Shown here piece by piece: positions 27,413 through 36,896 of a stretch of DNA of 64,000 nt. This DNA comes from Roseovarius faecimaris. GTDB lineage: Bacteria > Pseudomonadota > Alphaproteobacteria > Rhodobacterales > Rhodobacteraceae. The stretch's first letter is position 1, and every line of letters begins with the position of its first letter. The stretch spans positions 2,858,501 through 2,922,500 of the forward strand of contig NZ_CP034348.1 of assembly GCF_009762325.1 (NCBI RefSeq). The letters are read 5' to 3'. The translations under genes and the position numbers were made by a program. The notes beneath the pieces are model-generated. The model was given only the letters and a program-made list of their open reading frames with translations. It was not told the origin of the DNA and searched no databases.

Positions 27413-28069
27413 TCAGTCGGTGCTTTTTGGCTTCGCCTTCGCAGTCTTTTCCTTGAGCGCGGCGAGCTTGGCCTTGATCGCCCCTTTGCGGCGATTCTGA
27501 TAGGCCTTGATCAGTGGCAACGAGATATAATAACCCCCCAGGCCGAAGATTGCGCCGGGGATGAGGCCGCCCACAAGATAAGGCAGGAACACCTCGTCAT
27601 AAAAAACGGCCAGATGGCTCCAGTCCATCTTGTCATGGGTGAAAATGGCCGTGAAATTGTGCCACAGGTCCTCGCCGGCATCCACGAACTTGCCGCCAAG
27701 GGACCGCTGCACTTCTTCTTCGCTCAGCTTGTTGAGGCCCAGAAGAAAATACCCGGTATTGAGCGACATCGCCCCGATGGGCACAAAGGTCAGCGGGTTG
27801 CCGAAAAACGTCGCCAGAAGCGAGGCCACGATATTGCCGCGCATCAGCCAGGCAACCATCGCCGCCAGCAGGAAATGCAGCCCGAAAAGCGGCGAGAACG
27901 TCACGAAGATTCCGGCAAAGATACCCCGGGCAATCCGGTGCGGCGGATCCGGCAGGCGGCGCAACCGGTGCTTGATATAGTGAAACCCCCGCGCCCAGCC
28001 GCCCTTGGGCCAGACGAAGTCTGCAATGGCTTTGTACCAAGGCCGTCTGTCTCGGCGTTTGAAGACCAC
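27413..28069 (-). CDS. DUF2062 membrane protein
   Basis: 218 residues. GIFAGIFVTFSPLFGLHFLLA and NPLTFVPIGAMSLNTGY are the DUF2062 core, with two to three membrane helices; the C-terminus is Lys/Ala-rich. The start is GTG at 28069, 12 bases after the rsh stop. The family is usually next to rsh or pdxJ in alphaproteobacteria and has no known function. Confidence 0.8.
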   Translation of the reverse strand: MVFKRRDRRPWYKAIADFVWPKGGWARGFHYIKHRLRRLPDPPHRIARGIFAGIFVTFSPLFGLHFLLAAMVAWLMRGNIVASLLATFFGNPLTFVPIGAMSLNTGYFLLGLNKLSEEEVQRSLGGKFVDAGEDLWHNFTAIFTHDKMDWSHLAVFYDEVFLPYLVGGLIPGAIFGLGGYYISLPLIKAYQNRRKGAIKAKLAALKEKTAKAKPKSTD

Positions 28070-28081
28070 GCGGGAAGGCTC

Positions 28082-30223
28082 CTATAGTGCTGTCTGCTGG
28101 GCGCCCATGGCGCGCGACGGATCGCGCAGGCGCTCGATGGCGGCAACATCGCTTTCCGCCTCAAGCGCCGAAATAACGCTGTGAAGATGTTCGGCATCGC
28201 GCAGTTCCACATCGAGCAGAAGGCGATAAAAATCCGGTTTACGGTCAACGAATGTCAGGTCCGAGATATTGGCCTTCTGTTCGCCAATCAAGGTGCAAAT
28301 ACGTCCCAGCACCCCGGCATCGTTGCTCATCGTGATATCAAGCGTCACGTCCGAGGTCGCCGGATGCTTGCCTTCATGCCAATGCAGGTCCAGCCAGCGC
28401 TGCGGCTGATCGTTGTAGTCGGACAATCTGTCGCAATCGATCGCGTGCACAACCACGCCGCGCCCACGATAGGTGATCCCCACGATACGCTCACCCGGCA
28501 GGGGCTGGCAGCAACGCGCGCGCTCAAAGCTCTGATCGGCGGCAAGTCCGATCACCGCCCCGTCGCGGCCCACTTCCTCGCCCTCGTCCGGCGCAAGCTC
28601 GGGGTAAACCGCCTGCAACACCTGCCGCGAGGTTAGCTCTGCACTGCCCAGCCGCGCCAGGATGTCCTCCGCCGTGCTCAGCCGCAAATGACGGGCCGCA
28701 GTTTCCAGCGCCTTGTCGGTGGCTTTCTTGCCGACATGTTCGAAGGCCGCCCGGGCCAGTTCGCGCCCCAGTTTGATGAACCGGTCGCGGTCAATCTCGC
28801 GCAGCGCCCGGCGGATGGCCGAGCGCGCCTTGCCGGTCACCGCCATATCAAGCCAGGTCGATTGCGGTATCTGACCGTCGGCGGTGATCACCTCGACCGA
28901 CTGTCCGTTCTTGATCCGGGTCCAGAGCGGCACGCGCATCCCGTCGATCTTGGCGCCAACCGTGGCATGGCCGATGCGGGTGTGAATGGCATAGGCGAAA
29001 TCAATCGGCGTCGCCCCGCGCGGCAGCTTGACCACCTCGCCCTTGGGGGTGAAGCAGAACACCTTGTCGGCATACATCTCCAGCTTCACTGCTTCGAGGA
29101 ATTCGGCATGATCCTCCTCGGCATCGAACTGCTCGGTCAGGCTGGCGATCCAGCGCGCGGGGTCCACGGCAAAGGGGTTCTTGGCCCGTACGCCGTCACG
29201 ATAGGACCAGTGCGCCGCCACGCCGGTCTCGGCCACGTCATGCATGGCCTGGGTGCGGATTTGCACCTCCACCCGCTTGCCATCGCGCCCCGAAACCGTG
29301 GTGTGAATGGAGCGATAGCCGTTGGATTTGGGCTGACTGATGTAATCCTTGAACCGCCCCGGCACCGCTGCCCAGCGCTGGTGAATCACGCCCAGCGCCG
29401 TGTAGCAATCCATTTCGCTCTGGGTGATGATGCGAAAGCCGTAGATATCCGACAGGCGCGAGAAGCCGATTTCTTTCTCCTGCATCTTGCGCCAGATCGA
29501 ATAGGGCTTCTTGGCGCGCCCCAACACCTCGGCCCGGATCCCCGCCTTGTCGAACTCGGTGCGCATATCCGACGTGATCCGTCCGATCACATCATCCGAC
29601 GCCTTTTGCAGCGTCAGGAAACGCCGGATGATCGAGGCCCGCGCTTCGGGGTTGAGAACACGAAACGCAAGGTCTTCCAGCTCCTCGCGCATCCACTGCA
29701 TCCCCATCCGGCCCGCCAGCGGCGCGAAGATGTCCATCGTCTCGCGTGCCTTTTGCGCCTGCTTTTCCGGACGCATGGCGCGGATCGTGCGCATGTTGTG
29801 CAAGCGGTCAGCCAGTTTCACCAGAATCACCCGCAGATCCTTGGACATCGCCATGAACAGCTTGCGGAAATTCTCGGCCTGCTGGGTTTCGGTCGAACTC
29901 AGTTGAAGGTTGGTCAGCTTGGTGACCCCATCCACCAGGTCCGCGATCTCTCCACCGAATTTCTCGGCAACGGTGGCATAGGACGCGCCCGTATCCTCGA
30001 TCGTGTCATGCAGCAGCGCGGTGATGATCGTGGCATCGTCCAGCCTCTGCTCGGCCAGGATCGCGGCCACAGCGACCGGGTGACTGAAATAGGGTTCACC
30101 CGAATGACGAAACTGGCCTTCATGCATCGCAAGGCCATAGTCATAGGCGTGGCGGATCAGCGCCTCTTCGGTCTTGGGGTTGTAGGCGCGGACCAGTTGT
30201 AGGAGGTCATCAACAGGGATCAT
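28082..30223 (-). CDS. rsh: Bifunctional (p)ppGpp synthetase/hydrolase (RelA/SpoT homologue)
   Basis: 713 residues. Order: HD hydrolase domain (HPVAVAAIL and ALLHDTIEDTG), synthetase domain (KPKSNGYRSIHTTV region with AMHDVAETGVAAHW), TGS domain (PKGEVVKLPRGATPIDFAYAIHTRIGH), and C-terminal ACT domain. The intact HD and synthetase motifs mean it can both make and degrade the stringent-response alarmone. It is the only Rsh seen. It lies downstream of rpoZ after a terminator-like hairpin, the common alphaproteobacterial order. Confidence 0.96.
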   Translation of the reverse strand: MIPVDDLLQLVRAYNPKTEEALIRHAYDYGLAMHEGQFRHSGEPYFSHPVAVAAILAEQRLDDATIITALLHDTIEDTGASYATVAEKFGGEIADLVDGVTKLTNLQLSSTETQQAENFRKLFMAMSKDLRVILVKLADRLHNMRTIRAMRPEKQAQKARETMDIFAPLAGRMGMQWMREELEDLAFRVLNPEARASIIRRFLTLQKASDDVIGRITSDMRTEFDKAGIRAEVLGRAKKPYSIWRKMQEKEIGFSRLSDIYGFRIITQSEMDCYTALGVIHQRWAAVPGRFKDYISQPKSNGYRSIHTTVSGRDGKRVEVQIRTQAMHDVAETGVAAHWSYRDGVRAKNPFAVDPARWIASLTEQFDAEEDHAEFLEAVKLEMYADKVFCFTPKGEVVKLPRGATPIDFAYAIHTRIGHATVGAKIDGMRVPLWTRIKNGQSVEVITADGQIPQSTWLDMAVTGKARSAIRRALREIDRDRFIKLGRELARAAFEHVGKKATDKALETAARHLRLSTAEDILARLGSAELTSRQVLQAVYPELAPDEGEEVGRDGAVIGLAADQSFERARCCQPLPGERIVGITYRGRGVVVHAIDCDRLSDYNDQPQRWLDLHWHEGKHPATSDVTLDITMSNDAGVLGRICTLIGEQKANISDLTFVDRKPDFYRLLLDVELRDAEHLHSVISALEAESDVAAIERLRDPSRAMGAQQTAL

Positions 30224-30249
30224 CCGCGCATCGGTCCATCAATAGGAAA

Positions 30250-30276
30250 AGGCCCCGGGCTGGGCGCACAGGGCCT
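30250..30276 (-). terminator. Rho-independent terminator after rpoZ
   Basis: Read on the minus strand: AGGCCC (30276-30271), a 15-base loop, then GGGCCT (30255-30250) followed by TTT. It lies between the rpoZ stop and the rsh start and so would end or attenuate the rpoZ transcript. Confidence 0.6.
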
Positions 30277-30423
30277 CTTGGGTTTCGGTACATCTCCGAA
30301 GGTGCAGGTATGGCCCCTTTTTGCAAGCAGTCATGACGCAAAGATGGGCGTTTCTGGCGATATTCACCAACCAGCATGCCGATTTTGCAACCATACCGGG
30401 AAAGCGGGGCCTCAGACCCGGGC

Positions 30424-30783
30424 TCAGCCCTCGCCTTGCGCTTCCATCAATGCACGCAGAAGCTTCTCTTCCGACATGTCGTCATCGGCCGGCTTGTCCA
30501 TCTCGCTGCCGCCCCCCATGAGCAGCGCCATGCTGTCCTCTTCGGGTTCGTCTACTTCGATCTGGGTCTGATTCGATTCGATCAGACGCTCGCGCAGCTC
30601 TTCTGCCGACTGGGTCTCTTCCGCGATCTCGCGCAGGGCAACGACCGGGTTCTTGTCATTGTCGCGGTCCACGGTAATGGGCGAGCCAGCCGAGATTTCG
30701 CGGGCGCGGTGCGCGGCAAGCATCACCAGATCAAAACGGTTGGGAACCTTGTCGACGCAATCTTCGGTGGTTACGCGGGCCAT
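30424..30783 (-). CDS. rpoZ: RNA polymerase omega subunit
   Basis: 119 residues starting [30 protein letters not shown], of which the [10 protein letters not shown] core is diagnostic. The C-terminal half is long and acidic, as in other alphaproteobacterial omegas. It helps assemble RNA polymerase and takes part in ppGpp binding in other bacteria. A consensus-like promoter lies 34-62 bases upstream of the start. Confidence 0.95.
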   Translation of the reverse strand: MARVTTEDCVDKVPNRFDLVMLAAHRAREISAGSPITVDRDNDKNPVVALREIAEETQSAEELRERLIESNQTQIEVDEPEEDSMALLMGGGSEMDKPADDDMSEEKLLRALMEAQGEG

Positions 30784-30816
30784 GGGAACTCCGGGCAGGT
30801 TAGGAAAGAAGCCCCG

Positions 30817-30845
30817 TATCTAAGGGCAAAGGGGCGGATTTACAA
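30817..30845 (-). promoter_or_regulatory. rpoZ: Promoter of rpoZ
   Basis: On the minus strand: TTGTAA (30845-30840), a 17-base spacer, then TAGATA (30822-30817). The spacing and hexamers fit the housekeeping sigma factor, with the start point expected near 30810. Confidence 0.5.
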
Positions 30846-30893
30846 CCCCCGAATATGTCGGTCCGGACAGGGCGAAACACCTGCCCGGGCAGC

Positions 30894-31463
30894 TCAGAGA
30901 GCGACCACGTCCGACACGTCCTCATCAGGCAGCCCGGCCACCATTTCCGCCACTGTCAGACCAAGCACCGGATGCACCCAGTCCGGTGCCACATCCGCCA
31001 GGGGCACCAGCACGAAAGCCCTGTCCTGCAAACGCGGATGGGGCAGAATCAACTCGTCCGGCGTCGCCTCGACCTGGCGCTCGGGCGGCAGGTTGCGCCA
31101 GCGTTCATGGGTCGCCTCGTCCGGCAGAACGCGCGACCCCGCGGCAATCAGATCAAGGTCCAGCGTCCGTCGGCCCCAGCGTTCCACGCGCTCGCGCCCC
31201 AGGCCGGCTTCGACCGTGTGCAAAAGGTCCAACACCTCTTTCGGGTCACCGTCATACCCGATCTTCGCCGCCGCATTCACATAGTCCGGCCCCGCCCCTG
31301 GCGGAAAGCAGGGCGTCCGGTAAAAGGCGCTAACAGCCTTGAGTTGCACGCCAATCTGCTCAAGTCGCGCCAAGGCTGCGCGCAGCGTTTGCTGCGGCAC
31401 CCCCAGTTCAGACCGCAGGTTTCCGCCGAGAGCGATCAGGTATTCTTGACCGGATGTGACCAT
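30894..31463 (-). CDS. folK: 2-amino-4-hydroxy-6-hydroxymethyldihydropteridine pyrophosphokinase
   Basis: 189 residues. It starts YLIALGGNLRSE near residue 8, with the FYRTPCFPPGAGPDYVNAA region, then RWGRRTLDLDLIAAG and LPHPRLQDRAFVLVPL, the full HPPK signature. It pyrophosphorylates the pterin for folate synthesis. It lies alone, upstream of rpoZ, and is divergent from the NYN gene. Confidence 0.95.
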   Translation of the reverse strand: MVTSGQEYLIALGGNLRSELGVPQQTLRAALARLEQIGVQLKAVSAFYRTPCFPPGAGPDYVNAAAKIGYDGDPKEVLDLLHTVEAGLGRERVERWGRRTLDLDLIAAGSRVLPDEATHERWRNLPPERQVEATPDELILPHPRLQDRAFVLVPLADVAPDWVHPVLGLTVAEMVAGLPDEDVSDVVAL

Positions 31464-31602
31464 AACCTATCCTTTTGCATGGGCTACAAACTGTTGCGCA
31501 TCTGCTAGAAATACCTAGTTTCACGTGTCGGGTCTGCCTATTTTTTGACCACTCACGACATTAAACCCACGGGCTGACCCTGTCGATCGGAAGGACTTTT
31601 GT

Positions 31603-32175
31603 ATGTTTTACAAAGACGAACGGCTTGCGCTGTTCATCGATGGCTCGAATTTGTACGCGGCGGCGAAATCGCTCGGGTTCGACATTGATTACAAACTTCT
31701 GCGCTCCGAGTTCATGCGTCGCGGCAAACTTCTTCGTGCGTTCTACTACACGGCGCTTCTGGAAAATGACGAGTATTCGCCCATTCGGCCGCTGGTGGAT
31801 TGGCTGAATTACAACGGCTTTTCGATGGTGACCAAACCGGCCAAGGAATACACCGACAGCCAGGGCCGCCGTAAGGTGAAGGGCAATATGGATATCGAAC
31901 TAGCCGTGGACGCGATGGAACTCGCGCCCCGGGTCGACCATATCGTTTTGTTCTCCGGCGATGGCGATTTCCGCCCGCTGGTGGAGAGCCTGCAGCGGCA
32001 GGGCGTGCGCGTCTCCGTCGTCTCGACCATCCGCAGTCAGCCGCCGATGATCTCCGATGAACTGCGCCGCCAGGCGGACAATTTCATCGAGCTCGAAGAC
32101 CTCAAAGAGGTGATCGGCCGGCCGCCGCGCGACCCGTTGCCCGAACGCGAAAACGCCTACGAGCGTCAGGACTGA
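31603..32175 (+). CDS. NYN (PIN-like) domain protein, LabA/DUF88 family
   Basis: 190 residues. The acidic residues of the NYN nuclease fold are present: FIDGSNL near the N-terminus, NMDIELAVDAM in the middle, and FSGDGDFRPLV. The C-terminus is a short charged tail. The family is thought to cleave RNA. An AAGGA ribosome site precedes the ATG. A terminator hairpin follows directly (32180-32205), so it is a single-gene unit. Confidence 0.8.
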   Translation: MFYKDERLALFIDGSNLYAAAKSLGFDIDYKLLRSEFMRRGKLLRAFYYTALLENDEYSPIRPLVDWLNYNGFSMVTKPAKEYTDSQGRRKVKGNMDIELAVDAMELAPRVDHIVLFSGDGDFRPLVESLQRQGVRVSVVSTIRSQPPMISDELRRQADNFIELEDLKEVIGRPPRDPLPERENAYERQD

Positions 32176-32179
32176 GCGG

Positions 32180-32205
32180 AACCGGGGCCATCGCGCCCCG
32201 GTTTT
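32180..32205 (+). terminator. Rho-independent terminator after the NYN gene
   Basis: AACCGGGGC (32180-32188), six-base loop, GCCCCGGTT (32195-32203), then TT. The stem is a perfect 9 base pairs and starts 5 bases after the stop codon. Confidence 0.75.
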
Positions 32206-32255
32206 CGATTTCGCAGAGACGCATCGTACCGGCAAGGGCTGGACCCGGCACCAGT

Positions 32256-32277
32256 TTGCCCCTACCTATCGGGGCAA
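32256..32277 (+). promoter_or_regulatory. Leader hairpin before the ispH ribosome site
   Basis: TTGCCCC (32256-32262), eight-base loop, GGGGCAA (32271-32277), immediately before the CAGGAG ribosome site of ispH. It may affect mRNA stability or initiation; nothing more can be concluded. Confidence 0.35.
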
Positions 32278-32292
32278 GCAGGAGCCCGACCC

Positions 32293-33243
32293 ATGACCAA
32301 ACCGCCCCTCACCGTCTATCTCGCTGCCCCGCGCGGGTTCTGCGCCGGGGTGGACCGCGCCATCAAGATTGTCGAACTGGCCCTCGAGAAATGGGGCGCC
32401 CCGGTCTTTGTGCGCCATGAGATCGTGCATAACAAATTCGTCGTGGACGACCTGAAGAACAAAGGCGCCGTCTTCGTCGAAGAGCTGGACGAATGCCCCG
32501 ATGACCGTCCTGTGATCTTTTCGGCCCACGGCGTGCCAAAATCGGTCCCCGCCGAGGCCGCCAGCCGCGAGATGATCTATGTCGATGCCACCTGTCCTTT
32601 GGTCTCCAAGGTGCATATCGAGGCCGAACGGCACCATGAAAACGGTCTCCAGATCGTCATGATCGGCCATGACGGCCACCCCGAGACCATTGGCACGATG
32701 GGCCAGTTGCCCGAAGGCGAGGTGCTTCTGGTCGAGACGGTCGAGGATGTCGCCGGGCTTGCCGTGCGCGACGAGGCGCAGCTGGCCTTTGTCACGCAGA
32801 CGACCCTTTCGGTTGACGATACCGCCGATATCGTCGCGGCCCTGCAGGCGCGCTTCCCGGCCATCCGCGGCCCGCACAAGGAAGATATCTGCTACGCCAC
32901 CACCAACCGGCAGGAAGCGGTCAAGGCGATTGCCACAAAGGCGGAAGCCATGCTCGTGGTCGGTGCGCCCAATTCCTCCAACTCGCGCCGCCTCGTGGAA
33001 GTCGGGGCCAAGGCCGGCTGCGCCTATGCCCAGCTTGTCCAACGCGCGACCGAGATCGACTGGCGCGCACTTGAAGGGATCGGCTCCATCGGCGTCACCG
33101 CCGGTGCCTCGGCCCCCGAGGTGCTGGTGGACGAGGTCATCGCCGCCCTCGCCGAGCGTTATGAGGTGCGTGTCGAAGAGGTCGAGACAGCTAGCGAATC
33201 CGTGCATTTCAAAGTGCCGCGCGTCCTGCGCGAACTGGCATGA
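32293..33243 (+). CDS. ispH: 4-hydroxy-3-methylbut-2-enyl diphosphate reductase
   Basis: 316 residues. Iron-sulfur cysteines are in [17 protein letters not shown] and [11 protein letters not shown], with HGVPKSV, the TQTTLS segment and [10 protein letters not shown] also conserved. It performs the last step of the MEP isoprenoid route, giving IPP and DMAPP. CAGGAG is 8 bases before the ATG. The stop overlaps the DUF3429 start by ATGA. Confidence 0.97.
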   Translation: MTKPPLTVYLAAPRGFCAGVDRAIKIVELALEKWGAPVFVRHEIVHNKFVVDDLKNKGAVFVEELDECPDDRPVIFSAHGVPKSVPAEAASREMIYVDATCPLVSKVHIEAERHHENGLQIVMIGHDGHPETIGTMGQLPEGEVLLVETVEDVAGLAVRDEAQLAFVTQTTLSVDDTADIVAALQARFPAIRGPHKEDICYATTNRQEAVKAIATKAEAMLVVGAPNSSNSRRLVEVGAKAGCAYAQLVQRATEIDWRALEGIGSIGVTAGASAPEVLVDEVIAALAERYEVRVEEVETASESVHFKVPRVLRELA

Positions 33244-33701
33244 CCAGAAACATCCCGCGCACCGCGCTCTGGCTCGGCCTTGCCGGGCTGTTGCCGATGG
33301 TCTGGGGCGTCGGCGAGACATACCTGCCCTTCGTCCGAAGCTTCACCGAAGTCTGGGGCAATGACTGGTTTCTCGCCCCCTACGCCACCCTGCGCTATGC
33401 CGAGATCATCCTTGCCTTCATGTCGGGCGTGCTCTGGGGGTTTGCCGCGCGCTCAAACGCGGCCACGGCGGGCACTGGCTATGTGCTGTCGGTCCTGCCT
33501 GCGCTCTATGCCTTCTTCTTTGTCATTGGCGGGGTGCATGAAGTGGCGGTCAAGCTTGCCATCGGCTTTGTGCTGGTGCTCTTCATCGACCGGCTGTTCT
33601 CGCGGCAGGGCCTCACCCCGGACTGGTGGATGCCGCTGCGGATCATGCTGACGGCGGGCATGGTCGCCTGCCTTTTGCTCATCGCCTACGCGCATTACTG
33701 A
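33240..33701 (+). CDS. DUF3429 membrane protein
   Basis: 153 residues with five probable membrane helices, starting [19 protein letters not shown] and containing [17 protein letters not shown], the DUF3429 pattern. The function is unknown. It is coupled to ispH by an ATGA overlap. Confidence 0.75.
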   Translation: MTRNIPRTALWLGLAGLLPMVWGVGETYLPFVRSFTEVWGNDWFLAPYATLRYAEIILAFMSGVLWGFAARSNAATAGTGYVLSVLPALYAFFFVIGGVHEVAVKLAIGFVLVLFIDRLFSRQGLTPDWWMPLRIMLTAGMVACLLLIAYAHY

Positions 33702-33833
33702 CACCCGCACAAAGGGCCGTGACCCGGCTTCGTCCGCGGCACGCTAAATCCGCCTCTCGCCACAGCGGCCTGCCGGTTGACTTCACCGGCTCGCTATGGC
33801 CTCACTCCCGAAACACTCCTGAGGGGCCGACAG

Positions 33834-34445
33834 ATGACTCTGCAATTCCTGATCACCGCCTTTGTTGTCGTCATCGCCCCGGGCACGGGCGTGATCTATA
33901 CGCTGGCCATCGGCCTCGGCCAGGGTCACCGCGCGGCGATCTGGGCAGCCTTCGGATGTACAATCGGGATTGTGCCGCATCTTACCGCTGCGATGCTCGG
34001 CCTCGCGGCAGTGCTCCACGCCTCGGCCCTGCTGTTCCAGTTGGTGAAATTCGCGGGTGTCGCATATCTGCTCTATCTGGCCTGGTCGGCGCTCAGCTCG
34101 GACGGGGCGCTCTCGGTCAAGCCCGACAAGCGGGTGGAAAATGGCTGGATCACCGCCCGGCGCGGCGCGCTGATCAACGTGCTCAACCCAAAACTCTCGA
34201 TCTTCTTCCTCGCTCTGCTGCCGCCTTTCCTGTCGGGCAATCCGGCCACGGCCAGCGCCGAGATGATCGCAATGGGCGCGGTCTTCATGGCCATGACCTT
34301 CGGCGTCTTCGTCCTCTATGGCATCTTCGCCGCCGCCGCGCGCACCCATATCCTTGGCTCCGCCCGCATCATGCGCTGGCTCAACCGCAGTTTCGCGGCT
34401 ATCTTCGCCGCCCTCGCCGCGCGCCTGGCACTGGAGAAAGCATGA
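33834..34445 (+). CDS. LysE/RhtB-family amino-acid exporter
   Basis: 203 residues with about six membrane helices. The VIAPGTGVIYTLAIGLGQGHRA start corresponds to the LysE/RhtB signature (usually PGP), and LINVLNPKLSIFFLALLPPFL is the second family block. ATG 33834 has GAGGGG 8 bases upstream; an earlier in-frame ATG at 33777 lacks one. Substrate unknown. Stop overlaps the methyltransferase start by ATGA. Confidence 0.85.
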   Translation: MTLQFLITAFVVVIAPGTGVIYTLAIGLGQGHRAAIWAAFGCTIGIVPHLTAAMLGLAAVLHASALLFQLVKFAGVAYLLYLAWSALSSDGALSVKPDKRVENGWITARRGALINVLNPKLSIFFLALLPPFLSGNPATASAEMIAMGAVFMAMTFGVFVLYGIFAAAARTHILGSARIMRWLNRSFAAIFAALAARLALEKA

Positions 34446-35035
34446 GCAGAGACGATGAAACCCTAAGCGTCTATGCCGCACGCGCCGACGACTATCTGAA
34501 GATGGTCGAGAAAGAGGCCGAAAGCCCGATCCTCGCCGCCTTTATCGGCGGGCTACCCAAGGGCGCGCATGTGCTCGATCTGGGCTGCGGGCCGGGCGTG
34601 TCCGCCGCGGTAATGGCGCAATCAGGCCTCACCGTTGAGGCCACCGACGCCGTGCCGGAGATGGTTGAACGCGCCGCGGCCAATCCCGGTGTCATGGCTC
34701 GGCTGGCCACATTTGACGACATCACGGGCACCGATCTTTACGATGGCATCTGGGCCAATTTCAGCCTGCTGCATGCCCCCAAAGCGGACATGCCGGGCCA
34801 CCTGGCCCGCCTGCGCGCGGCCCTCAAACCGGGCGGGCTGTTTCACATCGGCATGAAAACCGGCAGCGGCGAGCACCGCGACAGCATTGGCCGTTTCTAT
34901 GCCTATTACACCGAGGAAGAGCTCTGCGACCTGCTGACCGCTGCCGGGTTCAAGCCCTTCTCCTCCACCCGTGGCAACGAGCCGGGACTGAGCGGTGAGC
35001 CCGCTCCCTGGGTCTGCATCGCCGCTCATGGCTGA
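34442..35035 (+). CDS. Class I SAM-dependent methyltransferase
   Basis: 197 residues. The SAM-binding motif I is [16 protein letters not shown], with EATDAVPEM as motif II and the [13 protein letters not shown] segment at motif IV. The family is broad (Methyltransf_11/25) and the substrate cannot be read. It is coupled to the LysE gene and overlaps rnhA by 8 bases. Confidence 0.85.
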   Translation: MSRDDETLSVYAARADDYLKMVEKEAESPILAAFIGGLPKGAHVLDLGCGPGVSAAVMAQSGLTVEATDAVPEMVERAAANPGVMARLATFDDITGTDLYDGIWANFSLLHAPKADMPGHLARLRAALKPGGLFHIGMKTGSGEHRDSIGRFYAYYTEEELCDLLTAAGFKPFSSTRGNEPGLSGEPAPWVCIAAHG

Positions 35036-35492
35036 ACTTTTCGCCTATACCGACGGGGCCTGTTCCGGCAATCCCGGCCCGGGGGGCTGGGGCGTGCTGA
35101 TGCGCGCCATGGAGGGCGAGAGGATCCTGAAAGAGCGTGAACTCTCAGGCGGCGAGCCCGAGACCACCAACAACCGAATGGAGCTTCTGGCCGCGATCAA
35201 CGCCCTGGAAGTGCTGGAGCGTGCCAGCGCCATCACCATCGTCACCGACAGCGCCTATGTGAAGAACGGCGTCACCGGCTGGATTCACGGCTGGAAGCGC
35301 AATGGCTGGAAAACATCCAACAAGAAACCGGTCAAGAACGTGGAGCTCTGGCAAAGGCTCGACGAGGCCCAGGCCCGCCACAACGTCACCTGGGAATGGG
35401 TCAAGGGCCATGCGGGCCACCCCGAGAACGAACGCGCCGACGAACTTGCCCGTGCGGGCATGGCCCCCTTCAAGCCGGGCAAGGACACATGA
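35028..35492 (+). CDS. rnhA: Ribonuclease HI
   Basis: 154 residues. Catalytic Asp in [15 protein letters not shown], Glu in [10 protein letters not shown], Asp in IVTDSAYV and His/Asp in [15 protein letters not shown]. It removes RNA from RNA-DNA hybrids. The ATG at 35028 lies inside the end of the methyltransferase gene and gives the normal RNase HI start; its stop overlaps the next start. Confidence 0.96.
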   Translation: MAELFAYTDGACSGNPGPGGWGVLMRAMEGERILKERELSGGEPETTNNRMELLAAINALEVLERASAITIVTDSAYVKNGVTGWIHGWKRNGWKTSNKKPVKNVELWQRLDEAQARHNVTWEWVKGHAGHPENERADELARAGMAPFKPGKDT

Positions 35493-36109
35493 GCCTGCTG
35501 TCGTTTCTGGATTATGCCTCTGTTGCGATTTTCGCCCTCACCGGCGCGCTGGTTGCGTCACGCGCCCAGCTCGATATCGTGGGCTTTGCCTTTATCGCCT
35601 GCCTCACGGCGGTGGGCGGCGGCACATTGCGCGATGTAATGCTCGACCGAAACCCGCTCTTCTGGATGGGCAACCCGAATTACATCCTCATCGCCTGCGC
35701 TGCTGCATTGCTCATCTTTTTCACCGCACATCTGGTCGAGAGCCGCTATCGCTGGCTGCTCTGGCTCGACAGTTTCGCACTGGCCGTGGCAGTGCCCGCC
35801 GGGGTCGGGGCGGCAATCCAGATGCACCAGCCTGCGCTGATCGTTGTGCTGATGGGTGTCGTGACCGGCTGCATGGGCGGATTGATGCGTGATGTGGTGG
35901 TGGGCGAGGTGCCTCTGGTGCTGCGACAGGGCGAGCTTTATGTCTCGGCCGCTTTCGCGGGTGCGCTGGCAGGGGTCATCCTGAGCACACTCATTGCCCC
36001 CGGACCGGCCCTGCTTGCCTGTGCCGGCGTGACCTGGGCGATGCGCGCAGGCTCCCTGCTCTTTGGCTGGCGTTTGCCGGTTTACAAGGCACGACCGCCG
36101 AAAAACTAA
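35489..36109 (+). CDS. Trimeric intracellular cation channel (TRIC/UPF0126) family protein
   Basis: 206 residues with seven membrane helices in two repeats. The repeated glycine motifs are [16 protein letters not shown] in the first half and [16 protein letters not shown] in the second, the hallmark of bacterial UPF0126/TRIC proteins such as YicG. The family forms ion-conducting trimers in prokaryotic homologues. It is the last gene of the ispH-to-TRIC run and its start overlaps rnhA by ATGA. Confidence 0.9.
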   Translation: MSLLSFLDYASVAIFALTGALVASRAQLDIVGFAFIACLTAVGGGTLRDVMLDRNPLFWMGNPNYILIACAAALLIFFTAHLVESRYRWLLWLDSFALAVAVPAGVGAAIQMHQPALIVVLMGVVTGCMGGLMRDVVVGEVPLVLRQGELYVSAAFAGALAGVILSTLIAPGPALLACAGVTWAMRAGSLLFGWRLPVYKARPPKN

Positions 36110-36189
36110 GCATTTCGCAGGCGCAGCAAAAGCGCGCACAATGCTTGATCAGATATCGCAGGAATGATCAGGTTTTCGGCAATTGGCAT

Positions 36190-36369
36190 TGATATATAAG
36201 AAATTTTTGTGAAATCACCCATTCCCCCTTGCGCTAACGCCGCAATGCAGCAAACTGGGGTTACTTCGAAGCGACCCGCGCCCCATTCCTCCTCCTCCCT
36301 GGGTGCAACGGTCCAATAAGATAAGTCCAACAGGGCGCGGCCGGGTCACCTTTGACCCGGCCGCTTTTT
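36190..36369 (+). ncRNA. Candidate CCUCCU-motif small RNA with its own terminator
   Basis: The terminator at 36337-36369 is 230 bases beyond the last coding gene, so something other than that gene is probably ended by it. Upstream, 36286-36299 reads TTCCTCCTCCTCCC in the loop of a hairpin (36278-36285 with 36300-36306, one bulge). Exposed CCUCCUCCC loops followed by a terminator are the hallmark of the alphaproteobacterial CcsR/'cuckoo' RNAs known in Rhodobacter, which can pair with Shine-Dalgarno-like GGAGG. An AT-rich stretch with TATATA at 36193-36198 could be the -10 box. The 5' end is a guess. No open frame fits the region. Confidence 0.45.
36337..36369 (+). terminator. Strong rho-independent terminator
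   Basis: GCGGCCGGGTCA (36337-36348), loop CCTT, TGACCCGGCCGC (36353-36364), then TTTTT. A perfect 12-base-pair stem; the strongest terminator in the window. Confidence 0.9.
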
Positions 36370-36393
36370 GTGAAACGGCCCTGCCGTAGGCGC

Positions 36394-36630
36394 CTATTTC
36401 TTCACGTATGTCTGCCAGAGCCAGATCAGAACCAGCGCGCCCAGAACGGCCCCGACAAAGCCCGCAAGCGCCCCCATCACCGTAAGCAGCACCTGCAACA
36501 CCAGCCCGCCCACGATGGCTCCGGCGATCCCGATCGCGATGGTCGGCAGGATTCCGGCCTCGATCTTCATCATCCGCGTCGCCAGAAATCCGGCCGCGGC
36601 CCCGATGATAATCAGCACAATAACATGCAT
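36394..36630 (-). CDS. GlsB/YeaQ/YmgE-family membrane protein
   Basis: 78 residues, almost entirely three membrane helices with Gly-rich ends (IIIGAAAGFLATRMM, IGIAGAIVGGLVLQ, GAVLGALVLIWLW). This is the small transglycosylase-associated/YeaQ pattern linked to stress response in other bacteria. It follows another small membrane protein of similar build by 10 bases. Confidence 0.8.
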   Translation of the reverse strand: MHVIVLIIIGAAAGFLATRMMKIEAGILPTIAIGIAGAIVGGLVLQVLLTVMGALAGFVGAVLGALVLIWLWQTYVKK

Positions 36631-36640
36631 CGCCTTCTCC

Positions 36641-36883
36641 TTATCCGCGTCCGCGCCAATGGGTCGGCACGATGATCAGCGCCCCCACCGATGAGATGAT
36701 CGCATCCAGACCAGGTGCGCCGAACTTCACGCCGAACATGATCCGCACGAAGTAAAACAGGAACGCACCCCCCACGCAAATGATGATGGAAGGCAGGTAC
36801 CCATTGCGCGTGAACCCGGTCTTTTCGCTGACATAGCCAACGATGCCCGCAATCACGACCGTGCCAAAGAGCACCATAAACAT
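36641..36883 (-). CDS. Small membrane protein, distant GlsB/YeaQ-like
   Basis: 80 residues with helices LFGTVVIAGIVGYVSEKTG, SIIICVGGAFLFYFVRIMFG and a C-terminal DAIISSVGALIIV. The helix-GYxSE-helix layout resembles its neighbour and YeaQ, but the match is weak. A second ATG two codons later is equally possible. It forms a two-gene unit with the downstream GlsB-like gene. Confidence 0.65.
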   Translation of the reverse strand: MFMVLFGTVVIAGIVGYVSEKTGFTRNGYLPSIIICVGGAFLFYFVRIMFGVKFGAPGLDAIISSVGALIIVPTHWRGRG

Positions 36884-36896
36884 CAGCGCATATCCT

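Noticed and set aside
30224..30423. Possible 4.5S or other structural RNA between rsh and rpoZ
   Set aside because: The GC-rich hairpin is better explained as the rpoZ terminator; the SRP RNA core was not found.
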